A program made the position numbers and the translations under genes. Under the pieces are notes generated by a model, which was given only the letters and a program-made list of their open reading frames with translations, made no database searches and had not been told where the DNA came from. A stretch of DNA of 64,000 bases from Cydia pomonella (taxonomy: Eukaryota > Arthropoda > Insecta > Lepidoptera > Tortricidae): assembly GCF_033807575.1 (NCBI RefSeq), contig NC_084706.1:20250725-20314724 (forward strand). The letters run 5' to 3'. Shown here piece by piece: positions 46,801-58,077 of the stretch (within the stretch, counting starts at the first letter, position 1; every line of letters starts with the position of its first letter).

Positions 46801-49800
46801 TAAATAAATATTATAGGACATTATTACACAAATTGACTAAGTCCCACAGTAAGCTCAATAAGGCTTGTGTTGAGGGTACTTAGACAACGATATATATAAT
46901 ATATAATTATTTATAAATACTTAAATACATAGAAAACACCCATGACTCAGGAACAAATATCCATGCTCATCACATGAATAAATGCCCTTACCGGGATTTG
47001 AACCCGGGACCATCGGCTTCATAGGCATTATTCGCATGTGTGATTAAATACATTGTCTGTAACGCGAGAGGTATTAAAATTGTAAAGTCGAATCAGTTTA
47101 TATTGACTTACCCGAGATCGGTGCCGGTTTCTGCAGTCTCATCAGTGCAATATCGTTTTCTACCGTAACGCTGTTATAGCCAGGATGCTTCAAAATCTTG
47201 TCCGGATATACCAGTTTGTTTTTGACGCATTTGTGCTTCACACAGTCCACTGGGTAGCTCTTGCGGTCGTACTCCCCTAAATAGATGGAGATGCTAAAAT
47301 ATTACCGTCCAATTAGTACAAGTTTCTTGATTCTTAGGTTAATTTAAATTTAAATTTGGGAATCTTAATTAAAAACTTGGAATTAAATTCCAACGTTTTA
47401 TATAAGCGAACCAAAATGTTATTTTGAAGATGGTTTTTGGAACTCTTATATTGGAAAATGTTAATGCCTTATGCTTATGCCCTTTGTCTCGTATTGGCGG
47501 GGGCACGGCCGTGCCCGCAGATGTCTTCGTATATATAAACCTCTTCATACATACTGTATAGTATACCAACTAAATTATATAGTTTTTAACCAAGTGTTCA
47601 TTTGCATGCTGTCAAAAAAAGCTAAAATCTGGAACATGTTTGTGAATTATATAATAACTTTTATGTAAATTGAAATGTAATTATCTTAATATGCTATAAT
47701 ATTGAAGTGTAATTAGTTAGTTGACGTGTAAAATGTACTATTTTATAAATAAAGAAATGAAAATGAAAAAAAAAAATTACTTGCTATACATTTTTTGCGT
47801 TAACATAGGTTATCCAATAAAGGTGTTTTATACATTTGGGCAATAAAAATAATAATTATGTTAAATACGATTTTTACCTCGAACATCTTTCCACTTCAGA
47901 AACCCCTCCTACATTTTTTTATAAATCTTCCGGAATCTATTTGGAACTTTTCAGTAACTGAAGGTTTCAAATTTAAAAATACAACAGCTGCTTCTAGGTC
48001 TCAGAAAAGTCATGAGATCACAAGAAAGTTACAAAATAAAAGTGGAGTTCACATTTTTGCAAATAATATTATTATTATTCTCAAATAAAGTTCCTACCAT
48101 AAACCATTCGCAGAAATAGATGCCAAAGAATCTTACTCCTGATAGTACTTGATGTCGTGGTCCAGACAGTGCGCGGCGGTCAGGACGTTGCGCTCACCAA
48201 TGAGAGAGCCGGCGCATAGGAGGGTGTCAGTCGTGGTCTTGATGGACAGCCGAGCTATACTCGGGAACTGGCCTATCGCTGCTGGGTGGCCACCTGTAGA
48301 AACGATAAGTTATCAATAGGGAAGTACCTATAAAAGGGGAAAACGTTTTTCCACTTCTTGACATTTTCCGTGATTTTTTAGTTAGTATGCTATTGACACA
48401 ATGAAAATTTAGGTTTATAGGTTTTAATTTTCTTTATTTATTAGCATAAAAATTAAAGCGAAACCTATACGATTTAAAAGTGCTTGTTGCTAGGCTTATT
48501 TGAATAAAGAATATTTTGACTTTGACTTTGACTTTGACTTATAAACCTAGAATATATTATACTGAAACGATCGACATCAAAATCAAAGCGATTAGTTAAG
48601 ATTGAGTTAGTGGAAAACGTTTTGTCCCGAAATGGAATTTCATAAAATATTACCGTTACTTCATTACATTCAGAAAGCTATTCTTCCCTCTTAAGAGGAT
48701 AGTAGATGACCGCATTTGCACACAAACGTAGTCCCCAGACCCCAGTTTAAGCACTACTTTTAATAACAGTGCGTGTGATTAAAAATACGTGAAAACAGTA
48801 CAATTTGTTTACTGCTGTTCTGCATATTGCTTTAGTGCTGTAATATTCAGTGTGACGCACAGCTGTTTAAATACATTTAAATATTGTTTGAGAATATCTC
48901 AATCGGAATTCCGAGATTGGTTTAAACGTTACATGTATGTAGTCCCGAGCACGCACATCCATCTCGCTCCCGCTTAAGCTCAGTGAGTGAGAAAAGAACA
49001 CGAACCTATGGGGCCTTAATGCATATTGCCGATATCTCGCTGATGGAACTGATCAAAATCAAACATTTATTCAGCAAATAGACCACGCCTTTAAAGTAAA
49101 TTTTTTACAAGCAATAAAAATAACCGAATATTAAAAAAATACAATTACAAATATGGAATCAATGAAATACTCACCAAATATAGGTATACACCAAAAAACT
49201 ACGGTAAAAAATACAAACAGGCAGAGGTGTAAAAGTTTCTAACTGCCAGAGATAAAATATAATTGATTGTAATTTACATATATATATTTAATATTGTTAA
49301 AATTGTTTATAATTTATCTATTGTGTAATTATTGATCGCATGTATCTGAAATAATAGAATTTATTAAATAATAAAAATAACGATTAGTAAATGTGACCAA
49401 ACGTCTCATTTTGTCGCTTGCCATAAGGATGCATTTACAGGTTATTCGTATAAAAATACAAGCAAATCTCGTCCTTATGGCAAGCGAAAAAGTGAGACGT
49501 TTTGCCGACTGCGTTCACAAATTATCCTTAGAGGTGTAAAGGGCCTCCAAGACTTTTTATATAAATAATTAAAAGCCAAGAAAATAAATCGGACAAACAG
49601 ACGAGAACCGAATGAAGTGTCTCACGTTAATACCACTTAAAAGTAAAGTTACATACTTAGGTTAGTATGTTACTGTAACATAACATGTAGCCCGGGTAAG
49701 CTTAAACAAACAGAACCCCTAGTGTAAATTTATTCGACAGCGAAACGTGACATACACGTTTGCATTGTCTCATTTTGTATGGTTTTTAGAAACAGCGCGC

Positions 49801-52105
49801 CAAGCGGGACGTTTTGGAAACTCAAAATCCCATACAAAATGAGGCAACGCAAACGTGTACATCACGTTTCGCTATCGAATAAATTTACACTAGAGGTACA
49901 GACCGGTCACCACAAGCAGCACCCGTTCACATTACCTGCTATATATTTGTCTGGGGCAATTGAGGCCTCGTGCTGCGGCTTGTTTCTTCCATTTTCACTG
50001 GACGCTGGAAATCAAATAGGTATAATACGTTATTACAAGATATTAAGATAAATGTATGTAAACATTTTATTTTATACTTTATATATTACACGCTTCTTAT
50101 ATTATTATAAAAAGCATTATATCATTGCTACACATAACATTATATACAGTACAACCTCGTTAATCCGGAACTAACACTAGGATTGCCACCTTTTTAGGGA
50201 AAAACTGGGAAAATGGAAAAAATCGGAAACTGATTTGAGGCAAATTGCTGCTTGTTACAATACAAGCATACGAAGCGATATCGGCGATATTTGTATACAC
50301 CCTTTTATAGTGATGAAAATATAGGTTTTTTCGTACCATATTATTTTTGTATAATATATAGTACAATTGACTGAAATATAGTACGATATTATAGGTATAT
50401 TATACTACATAGGTGGCAACCCTAACTAACGCTGTCATGGAGAATGCGGATTACTGGAAATCAGAGCAAATCTAATTAATATGCTTTTAAGTATGTGGTA
50501 TAAATATACTAGATTCAATTTATATTTCAATGATTTTATATAAATTTCGCATAAGAGGAGGCCTATGTCCAGCAGTGGGACATAAATATAGGCTGATTAT
50601 TCTTAATTATTATTATTATTATATACATTTTAATTTCTAACTTTTCAATTTCAAGTCTATTGTAAAAAAGTAAAGAAACATAAACTTCAAAGTGATTCCA
50701 TTTATATAATAACGTATCGATATTACCCCACACACAAAGTATCATATCTAGTTATTCCCGCTATATGGACGAGACGGACGGCAAAGCACTTCACACTTCT
50801 TTTGTTCTTTTGTATTCGCAAAGATAAAGTTTTATGACCATTCGGCTCAATTTATATTTCGTGTACCATAGTTTCTGTTGGAGGCCAAGACCCTCTTTGG
50901 ATCCTTGCGCCACAATAGTTAGTTTAGTTATACGTAGAGATGTGCCAACCCGAAAATATTGCAAACCGGGCTGAATGGTTCGACTTTCTGTGCAAACCGG
51001 TTTCAAACCGGGTTGATCAAACCGAGTTGCTATGACGGCCCAAAGCGAAAGCGTATAGTCAAGTGTAGTATTAGGTTTGACCTGTTTGAGGCGATTCGTA
51101 AAAAATACCCACGAATCCACGAATAGAGTCACTCGGGTCGAGTTATGGCTGGACCGAAACACATTGACACATTATAAAAGCGCGTCGCGTCGGGTGGCGT
51201 CGTGTGAAGTTATAGTTTCTGCAGCACTGGGTCAGAATTTGACAATGATTATGCAAATAACTCAGTCAAACATCAAACATTTATTCAGCAAATAGGCCAC
51301 AGGGGCACTTTCACATTTAATTATTTTACAAACAATACAAATAACAAAATACAAATACGAATATGGAATCAATGAAATATAGGATAGGTACTATATTAGA
51401 CATATATGTACAGTCTCTAAATACAACCAACAAAAACTAATATTCTTTAGAGATGTAAAAGTCTAAAATAAAATTAAAAAAAAACGATCATTAAATTATA
51501 CTTAGAGATGTAAAGGTCTCCAAGACTTGAATTAATATAAAATTATAAATAATTAAAGTAAAAAATAAATAATTAAAAGGCAAGTCATTTTAAGCCTAAA
51601 AATGGTATGGGGTCTACCTATGGCTGGAAATTCATATACTTCAATATGGCGTTTCTAAAATTCCATTAAAAATCACAGAAAATCTCGTGTGCGCGTTGGA
51701 AGTTATTGACGACCGATCTGGCCTGAAACCTATGGTCCCGGTTTCGAATCCCGGTAAGGTCATTTGTTCACAGATTTGTTTGTCATTTTGTTCCTGCAGA
51801 GTCATGGGTATTTTCTATGTAGGTATACGAGTGTGTATTTATTTACATATATACGTATGTATATTGTCGCCTAGTACCCACTGTACCTACAAGCTTTGCT
51901 TAGTTTAGGGCTAGGTCCATTTGTACAAGATTGTTCCCAAATATTTATTTATTTTATTTATTCAAGGAAATCAGCTCACTAAACTTAAAGTCAATTGAAA
52001 ATATTATCGCGGATAAATCTTACCAATATGTCGTCCCCGAAGGTTCACCACGGAGCTTTGCGCACTCACTAACATCGACACAAAACAAATGGTTTTCAAA
52101 GCCAT
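43453..52105 (-). CDS. Secreted trypsin-like serine protease SP1 (chymotrypsin fold, S1), complete, 5 exons
   Basis: Exons 52105-52024, 50004-49936, 48293-48137, 47293-47112 and 43841-43453 join in phase to 292 residues. A hydrophobic signal peptide (MALKTICFVSMLVSA) is followed by a roughly 30-residue propeptide, then the protease domain from Ile49. The catalytic triad is His92 (LTAAHC), Asp150 (ENDIALMRL) and Ser243 (CPGDSGGP). Asp237, six residues before Ser243, predicts cleavage after Lys/Arg. LGEYD...DC....C in exon 4 resembles catalytic domains of CLIP-type immune proteases, but there is no clip domain in the short N-terminus. The usual R/K-IVGG is replaced by Lys-Tyr-Ile-Ala-Gly-Gly. 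A likely poly(A) signal AATAAA lies at 43349-43354. The role (haemolymph cascade or gut digestion) is not decidable here. Confidence 0.93.
43842..45100. other. SP1 intron 4, left part: repeat debris only
   Basis: About 44947-45070 is a diverged copy of 48539-48655 (taaacctagaatatattat ... catcaaaatcaaag). No coding signal. Confidence 0.45.
45103..45146. repeat. AT-rich palindrome
   Basis: atatatagtgtatatgcat and its inverse atgcatatacactatatat around a short TA loop; it could extrude as a cruciform. Confidence 0.75.
45235..46800 (-). mobile_element. Degenerate non-LTR retrotransposon (reverse transcriptase) in SP1 intron 4
   Basis: Minus strand from 46795: SPGEDGVTTEALKAG, NYRPISLISHIYKLF; after a frameshift near 46290, FVDYSKAFDSVKHSAVFSAM; a stop in the SIK-HVPGPK stretch; then KGVKQGDPLSPKLF and catalytic FADDIVLFSHT, ending with WGWAGHVCRMHPDRW and GRGRPKKRWRDDLDAF. 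RTE-like. The endonuclease part is missing, and a poly(T) at 45220-45234 marks the A-tail. Confidence 0.87.
46797..47035 (-). repeat. tRNA-derived SINE (family T), minus
   Basis: Minus strand: tgaagccgatggtcccgggt, ttcaaatcccggtaagggca (B box), body with gttgtctaagtaccctcaac and tgggacttagtcaatttgtg, and an (ATTT)n tail at 46797-46814. Copies: 54488-54730, 57163-57355, and degenerate 51690-51960. Confidence 0.8.
47112..47293 (-). CDS. SP1 exon 4: catalytic aspartate exon
   Basis: Encodes ISIYLGEYDRKSYPVDCVKH to ENDIALMRLQKPAPIS. Asp150 is the catalytic aspartate. The acceptor is TTTTAG and the donor GTAAGT, phase 1. Confidence 0.93.
48137..48293 (-). CDS. SP1 exon 3: catalytic histidine exon
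   Basis: Encodes GHPAAIGQFPSIARLSIK, then LLCAGSLIGERNVLTAAHCL. His92 is the catalytic base, and Cys77 and Cys93 form the expected disulphide. The donor is GTAAGA, phase 2, the same place relative to TAAHC as in SP2. Confidence 0.93.
48480..48543 (+). repeat. LINE 3' tail
   Basis: ttgaataaagaatattttga followed by (CTTTGA)n, a common lepidopteran LINE end. Confidence 0.55.
49057..49260 (-). repeat. LINE 3'-UTR-like repeat, copy 1 (partner 51273-51535)
   Basis: tcaaacatttattcagcaaa and atatggaatcaatgaaata occur in both copies. TTTATT at the left equals AATAAA on the minus strand. Confidence 0.6.
49391..49502. mobile_element. Small foldback MITE in SP1 intron 2
   Basis: acgtctcattttgtcgcttg / caagcgaaaaagtgagacgt, continuing inward (ccataaggatg / ccttatgg). 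Confidence 0.8.
49713..49900. mobile_element. Foldback MITE, family A, copy 2
   Basis: acccctagtgtaaatttatt ... aataaatttacactagaggt. It ends 36 bases from the SP1 exon 2 donor. Confidence 0.82.
49936..50004 (-). CDS. SP1 exon 2: propeptide and activation site
   Basis: 69 bases: SSENGRNKPQHEASIAPDKY then Ile-Ala and the first base of Gly. Acceptor TTTCCAG, donor GTAATG, phase 1. It contains the odd activation site Lys47-Tyr48-Ile49-Ala50-Gly51. A foldback MITE ends 36 bases into the next intron. Confidence 0.87.
50150..50466. mobile_element. Possible pogo/Tc1-like MITE remnant
   Basis: cagtacaacctcgttaatcc at the left and a poorer inverse (gcggattactgg) at the right, with inner gattgccacct / aggtggcaaccc inverted words. 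Confidence 0.4.
50551..50627 (+). repeat. RTE-like LINE 3' tail
   Basis: aggaggcctatgtccagcag tgggacataaata followed by (ATT)n. The same last codons as the RTE-like end at 35145-35192. Confidence 0.6.
51273..51535 (-). repeat. LINE 3'-UTR-like repeat, copy 2
   Basis: See 49057-49260. Both copies lie upstream of SP1 exon 2 or 3 in the same orientation. Confidence 0.6.
51690..51960 (+). repeat. Degenerate family T SINE
   Basis: acctatggtcccggtttcga and atcccggtaaggtcatttg preserve the tRNA-like B box. The body (gagtcatgggtattttctatg) is diverged; tail (TTTA)n. Confidence 0.65.
52024..52105 (-). CDS. SP1 exon 1: signal peptide
   Basis: ATG at 52105, 27 codons plus one base. It is a hydrophobic leader ending near VSAQS, then SVVNLRGRHI. 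The donor is GTAAGA, phase 1. An upstream TATAAAG about 95-100 bases before the ATG supports this as the first coding exon. Confidence 0.82.
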
Positions 52106-52199
52106 GTTTATGGCAATACCCTTATTAACTAACTACAAAATAAACACTTATCCTCACCAACGGCGAGGTATATTAAGTGTTTATTCCATAAATCACCAG

Positions 52200-52206
52200 C
52201 TTTATA
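52200..52206 (-). promoter_or_regulatory. Putative TATA box of SP1
   Basis: CTTTATAAAG on the minus strand lies about 95 bases upstream of the SP1 start codon, a suitable distance for a short 5' leader. Inferred from position and sequence only. Confidence 0.45.
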
Positions 52207-52239
52207 AAGGATTCATTCAGGAAACTTAAACATTAACTG

Positions 52240-53210
52240 GCACCGCGGTCATTGGACATAACTCCACGTGTGATTTAATTAAAATTTAATTTTAATTGTA
52301 TGTGTTAATAACATAGTTCATTACGCTACTTTGTTAGTACTTAGAATTAATTTTATAATTGAGTATTGTATAATAAGTTTATTAAGAATCCCTTGTTTAT
52401 TAATTTTAATTATTTTAATAGAAACAATATAAGTACTGTACTTCCTTATTTTCGCAAATGCATAAGTAGGTAACTGATGAATATTTTAACAAATAAATAA
52501 TTAGTTCATTCTTACCTATTTAGGTTCAATATATTATATATATTTACAAAATACGAAAAACTATGGTTACAATATGATTTCTTTGCAGAATTTAATGTTA
52601 CTACCTGTCTAAATAGAGTAGACCGAGGCAAATCGCATCAGACTAAAAAAATCTGTTGGTATTTAAAATATTTATTATGACTGGCATCGCAGATTAAGAG
52701 GAGAGACGTACGGTGTCATATTTGTGTGCTCAAATTTATGCAATATTTTGAATATCAATGGATTTTTCATCTTGATCCGATTCGCCCTGGGATCCGATTA
52801 ACCTCGGTTTAATATATTGCTATTTATAAGTAGGTATTTGAAATGAACACTGTTTAGATAAACGGATCAAGCTCTCACATACTTTGCATACTCTGCACAT
52901 AATTTGCAATGAAAAATTGTGGAGTGTCACCATAAACGCTAGCTTCAACAACAACGTTCACTTCTTCCGCGTGGAATTCATGAAAATCCTATGTTCACCC
53001 TTTTAACCCTATTTTTTTAAAGTATACCATATCTGAGGCTACATAAACTAATTACAAAAAACACATATACCTTATCCTACTGTAAGTACAGATATAGCTA
53101 GTCGTTTTAAAATAAGAGCGTTACTATGTTTGTATGGAGAACTGAGCTTGTTGCGGACTTGTAGTTTTATGAAATCAAAATCTTCATTTCAGGCACCTTA
53201 TAACTAACAT
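52240..53210. other. SP1-SP2 spacer, left part: no recognised feature
   Basis: AT-rich, without supported ORFs. Confidence 0.45.
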
Positions 53211-53357
53211 AAAGCCCGACCAGAAATATATGATCATTGTCAAGAGGGCGCTATTATTCTTATGTATTGGGTGACAGTTCAGTTTAGTATGAAAAATGTA
53301 GTTCAAATGAAATTCCGCAATATGTGCGCATGATCATATATTACTGGTCAGACTTTA
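53211..53357. mobile_element. Foldback MITE
   Basis: aagcccgaccagaaatatatgatcat-type left arm and its inverse atgatcatatattactggtc agactt at the right. Confidence 0.75.
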
Positions 53358-53756
53358 ATATATAACAATATATTTTAAAACTAAACACTATAAATCATAT
53401 TATGAACACATTTATAAATGGGGGTTGATTTCTAGCATCATTTGGTTGTAAACGGTTGAATGCCGTTAAGGAATAACCAACCACTCTATGTCAGTTTACG
53501 GTGGCACTGAAGTGGAAACACCATCCACTCGAGAGATAAGTGATTCGGAGAAATTGTGTAACAAAATCGTAAAGGCAATAACAGCTTAACCACAGCGACT
53601 CTTCAATCGAAATATGGCGTTTTAGATACTCGTACTGCCCTACTCTACAGTGTAACTCGAACTGAAGTCAGGGTGTTAAGGAGCAGATACATATGCTATT
53701 AGTAAAACAGAGATGTTGATTTTGTCTTTTATTTTTAATTTCATTGAAATGGAGCG

Positions 53757-53850
53757 CTGGTAGCGGTAAGAGCGTGCGACTTGCAATCTGAGGTCTGGAG
53801 GCAGCAAAAATGCTATTTTCGCTGCCTCCAGACTGCAATTGGTTGGGTTG
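53757..53850 (+). repeat. tRNA-derived SINE head interrupted by a near-perfect hairpin
   Basis: ctggtagcggtaagagcgtg cgacttgcaatct is the SINE head of 40905-41225. Where the B box should follow there is a 41-base hairpin (53793-53833; gtctggaggcagc / gctgcctccagac, loop including atgctat). Confidence 0.7.
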
Positions 53851-54024
53851 AATACTATTTTCATAATTTGACAACACGTAACGTTTGCCTAACTATCACA
53901 ATGTCATTCTACAAGTTACGACTCCTTGACTAAAAAAAGATTTGTTCTCGATACAAACTTACAACCCCCTTTAACCCAATGGTGGATAAATTTTCTAAAA
54001 CGATGATATTACTTTTCTTGTTCA

Positions 54025-54215
54025 GTACCCCTAGTGTAAATTTTATCGACATCATAACGTGACGAACGCGTTTGCGTTAAGTCTCATTTTGTATAGGATT
54101 TTGAGTTTCCAAAACGTCCCGCTTGGCGCGCTCTTTCTAAATCCAATACAAAATGAGACTAAACGCAAACGCGTACGTCACTTTTCAAAATCGAATTTAT
54201 TTACACTAGGGGTAC
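54025..54215. mobile_element. Foldback MITE, family A, copy 3
   Basis: gtacccctagtgtaaatttt ... tttacactaggggtac. The centre (tttccaaaacgtcccgcttg) is inverted relative to copies 1 and 2, so it inserted in the other orientation. Confidence 0.85.
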
Positions 54216-54394
54216 TGTAAAGCGTTCTACGAAGTTTCAATACCATCGCTAAAAGAATATTTATACCGGATACAAATTTGTAACCCCTTTTTATTTATTT
54301 TTATTTTTGATGATGTTTTTTGTTTGATGATCCATTTCGTATCTTTCGCAAATGTTTGACGTATCTTAAAGTTCGAATCGGGCCGTAACTAAAA

Positions 54395-54480
54395 CCCGGC
54401 CAAGAACATGTCGGGCCATGCTCAGTATATGGTTCCGTAGTTACCCTTCTAAAACAATAGGCTAAACGGAAATTAGAAAG
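54395..54480 (+). repeat. Family G repeat, 5' fragment
   Basis: cggccaagaacatgtcgggc and ggttccgtagttacccttct. Confidence 0.65.
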
Positions 54481-54487
54481 TATCCCT

Positions 54488-54730
54488 AGTGACCCTGCCT
54501 ACGAAGCTGATGGTCCCGGGTTTAAATCCTGGTAAGGGCATTTATTCGTGTGATGAGCATGGATATTTGTTCCTGAGTCATGGGTGTTTTCTATGTATTT
54601 AAGTATTTATAAATATTTATATATTATATATATCGTTGTCTAAGTACCCTCAACACAAGCCTTATTGAGCTTACTGTGGGACTTAGTCAATTTGTGTAAT
54701 AATGTCCTATAATATTTATTTATTTATCAT
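54488..54730 (+). repeat. tRNA-derived SINE (family T), plus, near SP2 promoter
   Basis: gaagctgatggtcccgggtt taaatcctggtaagggcat carries the B box. The body is as in 46797-47035; (TTTA) tail at about 54715-54726. It ends 270 bp upstream of the SP2 ATG. Confidence 0.8.
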
Positions 54731-54949
54731 GCACATTACGAGTAAAGGGAGTATTTTCGCAACGCTCGCTTTTTACTTTCATATTAGGTTATTCAATAAA
54801 TTTAATATTGTACTTAAACTGATTTTTATATTTGATGTTTCATGAAAAATAGACGTGTTCGCTTCTTAACTACTCATAGGATATGACACATTGTCAATTA
54901 GTGAATTAGCATAAACATATGTGGGTGATATATTCAAGAGTAACGATAA

Positions 54950-54957
54950 TATAAAAA
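54950..54957 (+). promoter_or_regulatory. Putative TATA box of SP2
   Basis: TATAAAAA lies about 40 bases before the SP2 ATG. The leader would be very short, as is common for insect secreted proteases. Inferred. Confidence 0.5.
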
Positions 54958-54995
54958 GGGTGCTCCAGTTTTATTCCGTACTGATAGTTTAGATA

Positions 54996-55056
54996 ATGGC
55001 CGTGTTCGGGTTCAGTTTAATTGCTTTAACCGTGATTACATTATGTTGTGCATTAG
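54996..55056 (+). CDS. SP2 exon 1: signal peptide
   Basis: ATG followed by 19 hydrophobic-rich codons ending CCAL plus one base. The donor is GTAAGT. A TATAAAAA sequence sits 40-46 bases upstream of the ATG, and the phase (1) joins exon 2. Confidence 0.87.
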
Positions 55057-58042
55057 GTAAGTTTTTTTCCTAATTTCATGTGTTAATTTTAAATAACGAT
55101 TTATTTATTACTTAACATATAAGAAGATGATGATGAGATGGTTTAGAAGATATGGTGGAATATGTCCGCAAGAAGATTCGTTACGAGCTGAAAGTATCGA
55201 AATCGTTAGTGGTGCGCGTCCCGCGGCCGCTGCTGGAAACCATCGCGAGCGCAGACTTCTGGCCGAAAGGTGTGATATTTCGGCGGTTTCGTGGGAATCT
55301 GCCGAATCCCGTACCAGAACAGGGGGCGCAACCGAAAACTGCGTCGTCAAAATGATATTTATAGTTTAAGATTTTTATGTTAGATATTTTAAGATATGGG
55401 CCATAGTTGCCTGAAAATAAATGATATTTAATTTAATCTAATTTAACATAGAACACTAAATAAGCCTTTGAACTGATCCAAAAAATCAGAAGATCTGAGT
55501 CAGAACAAGATAAGTTGACAGCGATTTTGATAGCCCACCCGGTGCAAGTGTTAAGTAACGTCATAATTTCATAGAAGTTTTATGTTTAAAATAACACTTG
55601 CACTGTCTGGGCTGTCAAAATCGCTGCCAACTTATCTTGGTCTGACTCTATAATGTAATGACATTGTGTTTTATGTTTTTGGGTTAATCGTTTAAAATAA
55701 TTAACACCAGTGGCTTTGTAAGCGGAGGAACTCACGGTTAGATTTATAAGCTTAAAAAGTTTTTTATGCAAATTTCCACCGTTTTGAACATTTCCGAAAA
55801 AACCGAAACTACAGAAAAACCTATTTAATTACTAATCTGCTCCACAAATTTCACTAGAATCAGTTGAGAATTGCTACCTGTAGAGGAGAAAATCCGGACA
55901 TACGAGAGCAGTTTACCCGAGTCAAAACGGAGACCTCCGCTAACGCTTCGGTCAATTACGATTGAAAAGTGAGATATACCAAGAAGATTGATTACATTTA
56001 GTGACTTCATTCAATTTAAACTGGCCTCACAACACTACAGTATTATCACCGGTATGATGCTATTGAATAAATAATTGTTGTTGGTTGACCATCATTTATA
56101 AATAAATAATAAATATTACGGAGTTGCTCCGCTCTGAGTCTCTTTGAGTCATATTTAATTAACCGTACTCAATGTGTGGAAATATCGGATGGAGATTCTG
56201 AAAACATAGCTCGTTCTGAAGAAGCTGTAGTAAAATACGGGCTCCCTCAGGGCTCTGTTCTTGGCCCATTATTATTTCAATTTTGCATAAACGATTTACC
56301 TCAATCTCTAACCTATGGAACACCTTATCTATACGCTGATGATACCAGTATCATTTTGAATGCGCCACCCATGAGTTTAATGTAATGATTAAAAAATGCG
56401 GGCATCAAATAGAAAATTGGTTTACTTACAATGGCCTTAAAATCAATCTTGAGAAAAGTTATTACACTCTATTTCGACGTAGCCCTAAAAATACCGACTT
56501 CGACTGTGATGTACCAATACAGAAGGCCGAATGTGTTAAATTCTCAGGGGTGGAACTCGATCCTTATCTGAGATGGGCCAACCAGATATAATCCGTCTGC
56601 AAAAGGCTGGCTAGTGCATGCTATTCTTTAAAAACTTTTTACAGTACATATGGTGCTACTTTCTCCCACGCGTGCGGGAATGAGCACTTTCCGTGCATAT
56701 GTCGAAACTTAGGGCCATATTTACTCTAAAACGTTGTACGATATACGTGCGAATAGGTAATTCGCAACTCGTGGCTATTTCAAACACTCCCTTCGGTTGT
56801 GTTTTAATTGATCACCACTCGTTGCGAAGTTCCTATTTTCTGCACTTGTATCGTAAATAACTATTCTAAACACAATTTGTACACAAATTGACGATTATTT
56901 TGCCAACGCACTTGATTAAATTGTGTTAGGGATACATTGTAAGGTTCACTTTTTTATTTGTTTTTTACATAATAGTAATATTTGACATTCATATAACACA
57001 AGATTGGAATTATTTTATACATTATATTTTTAGCTAGATTAAGTAATTAATGTACCTAAATATTGTAAATAATTGTATATACCCGTATAACTGTATTTGC
57101 ATGTACTCATGTACTTATCGTAAACTAAAATAATCTGATCTGAATCTGAATTGAGATGAACAAATTGACTAAGTCCCACGGTAAGCTCAAGAAGGCTTGT
57201 GTTGTGGGTACTCAGACAACGATATATATAATATACAAATACATAGAAAACATCCATGATTCAGGAACAAATATCTGTGCTCATCGCACAAATAAATAAA
57301 TGCCCTTGCCGGGATTCGAACCCACGACCATCGGCTTCATAGGCAGGGTAACCACTAAATACTATAGGCTAGACCGGTCGTCAACTTAAAGTACGAAGTT
57401 ATGAAGTTATTTTCTTTTTAATATGAAATAAAATAAAACCGGCCAAGAGCATGTCGGGCCATGCTCAGTGTAGGGTTCCGTAGTTACTCTTCCGTCACAA
57501 TAAGCTAAACTGGTGCTTAAAGTAAATTGTTAACCAAGGGATGAAACGGTACCTTTCACGCGAGTTAAACAAATAGGCAAATTTGCATAATCAGTACCTA
57601 ATTAAAGTCTTTTTACTATGAAGGGGAAACTTTTTGCGATAACTCAAAAACAGCTAAACTGATCATGTCCGCTATAGTTTTCATTTAAAGTCTTTCTTAA
57701 GCTCTACTTCCACGATTTTTTTCATATTTTTTGGACCTATGGTTCAAAAGTTAGAGGGGGGGGACACATTTTTTTTTAGAGCGATTATCTCCGAATATAT
57801 TCACTTTATCAAAAAATGTTTGTTGAAGACCCCTTTTAGTTTTGAAAGCCCTTTCCAACGATACCCCACACTGTAGGGTTGAAGCAGAAAAAAAAATTCA
57901 CCCCCACTTTACGTGTAGGGGAGGTACCCTCAACAAAATTAAATTTTTAGATTTTATTGTTCGACTTTGTCGGCTTTATTGATTTATATATCCATGCCGA
58001 ATTTCAGCTTTCTAGCACTAACGACCACGGAGCAAAGCCTCG

Positions 58043-58077
<35 letters not shown>

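Noticed and set aside
46985..47030. tRNA-like sequence (ttcaaatcccggtaaggg on the minus strand)
   Set aside because: Repeated with the same body and tail at 54488 and 57163, hence a SINE family and not a tRNA gene.
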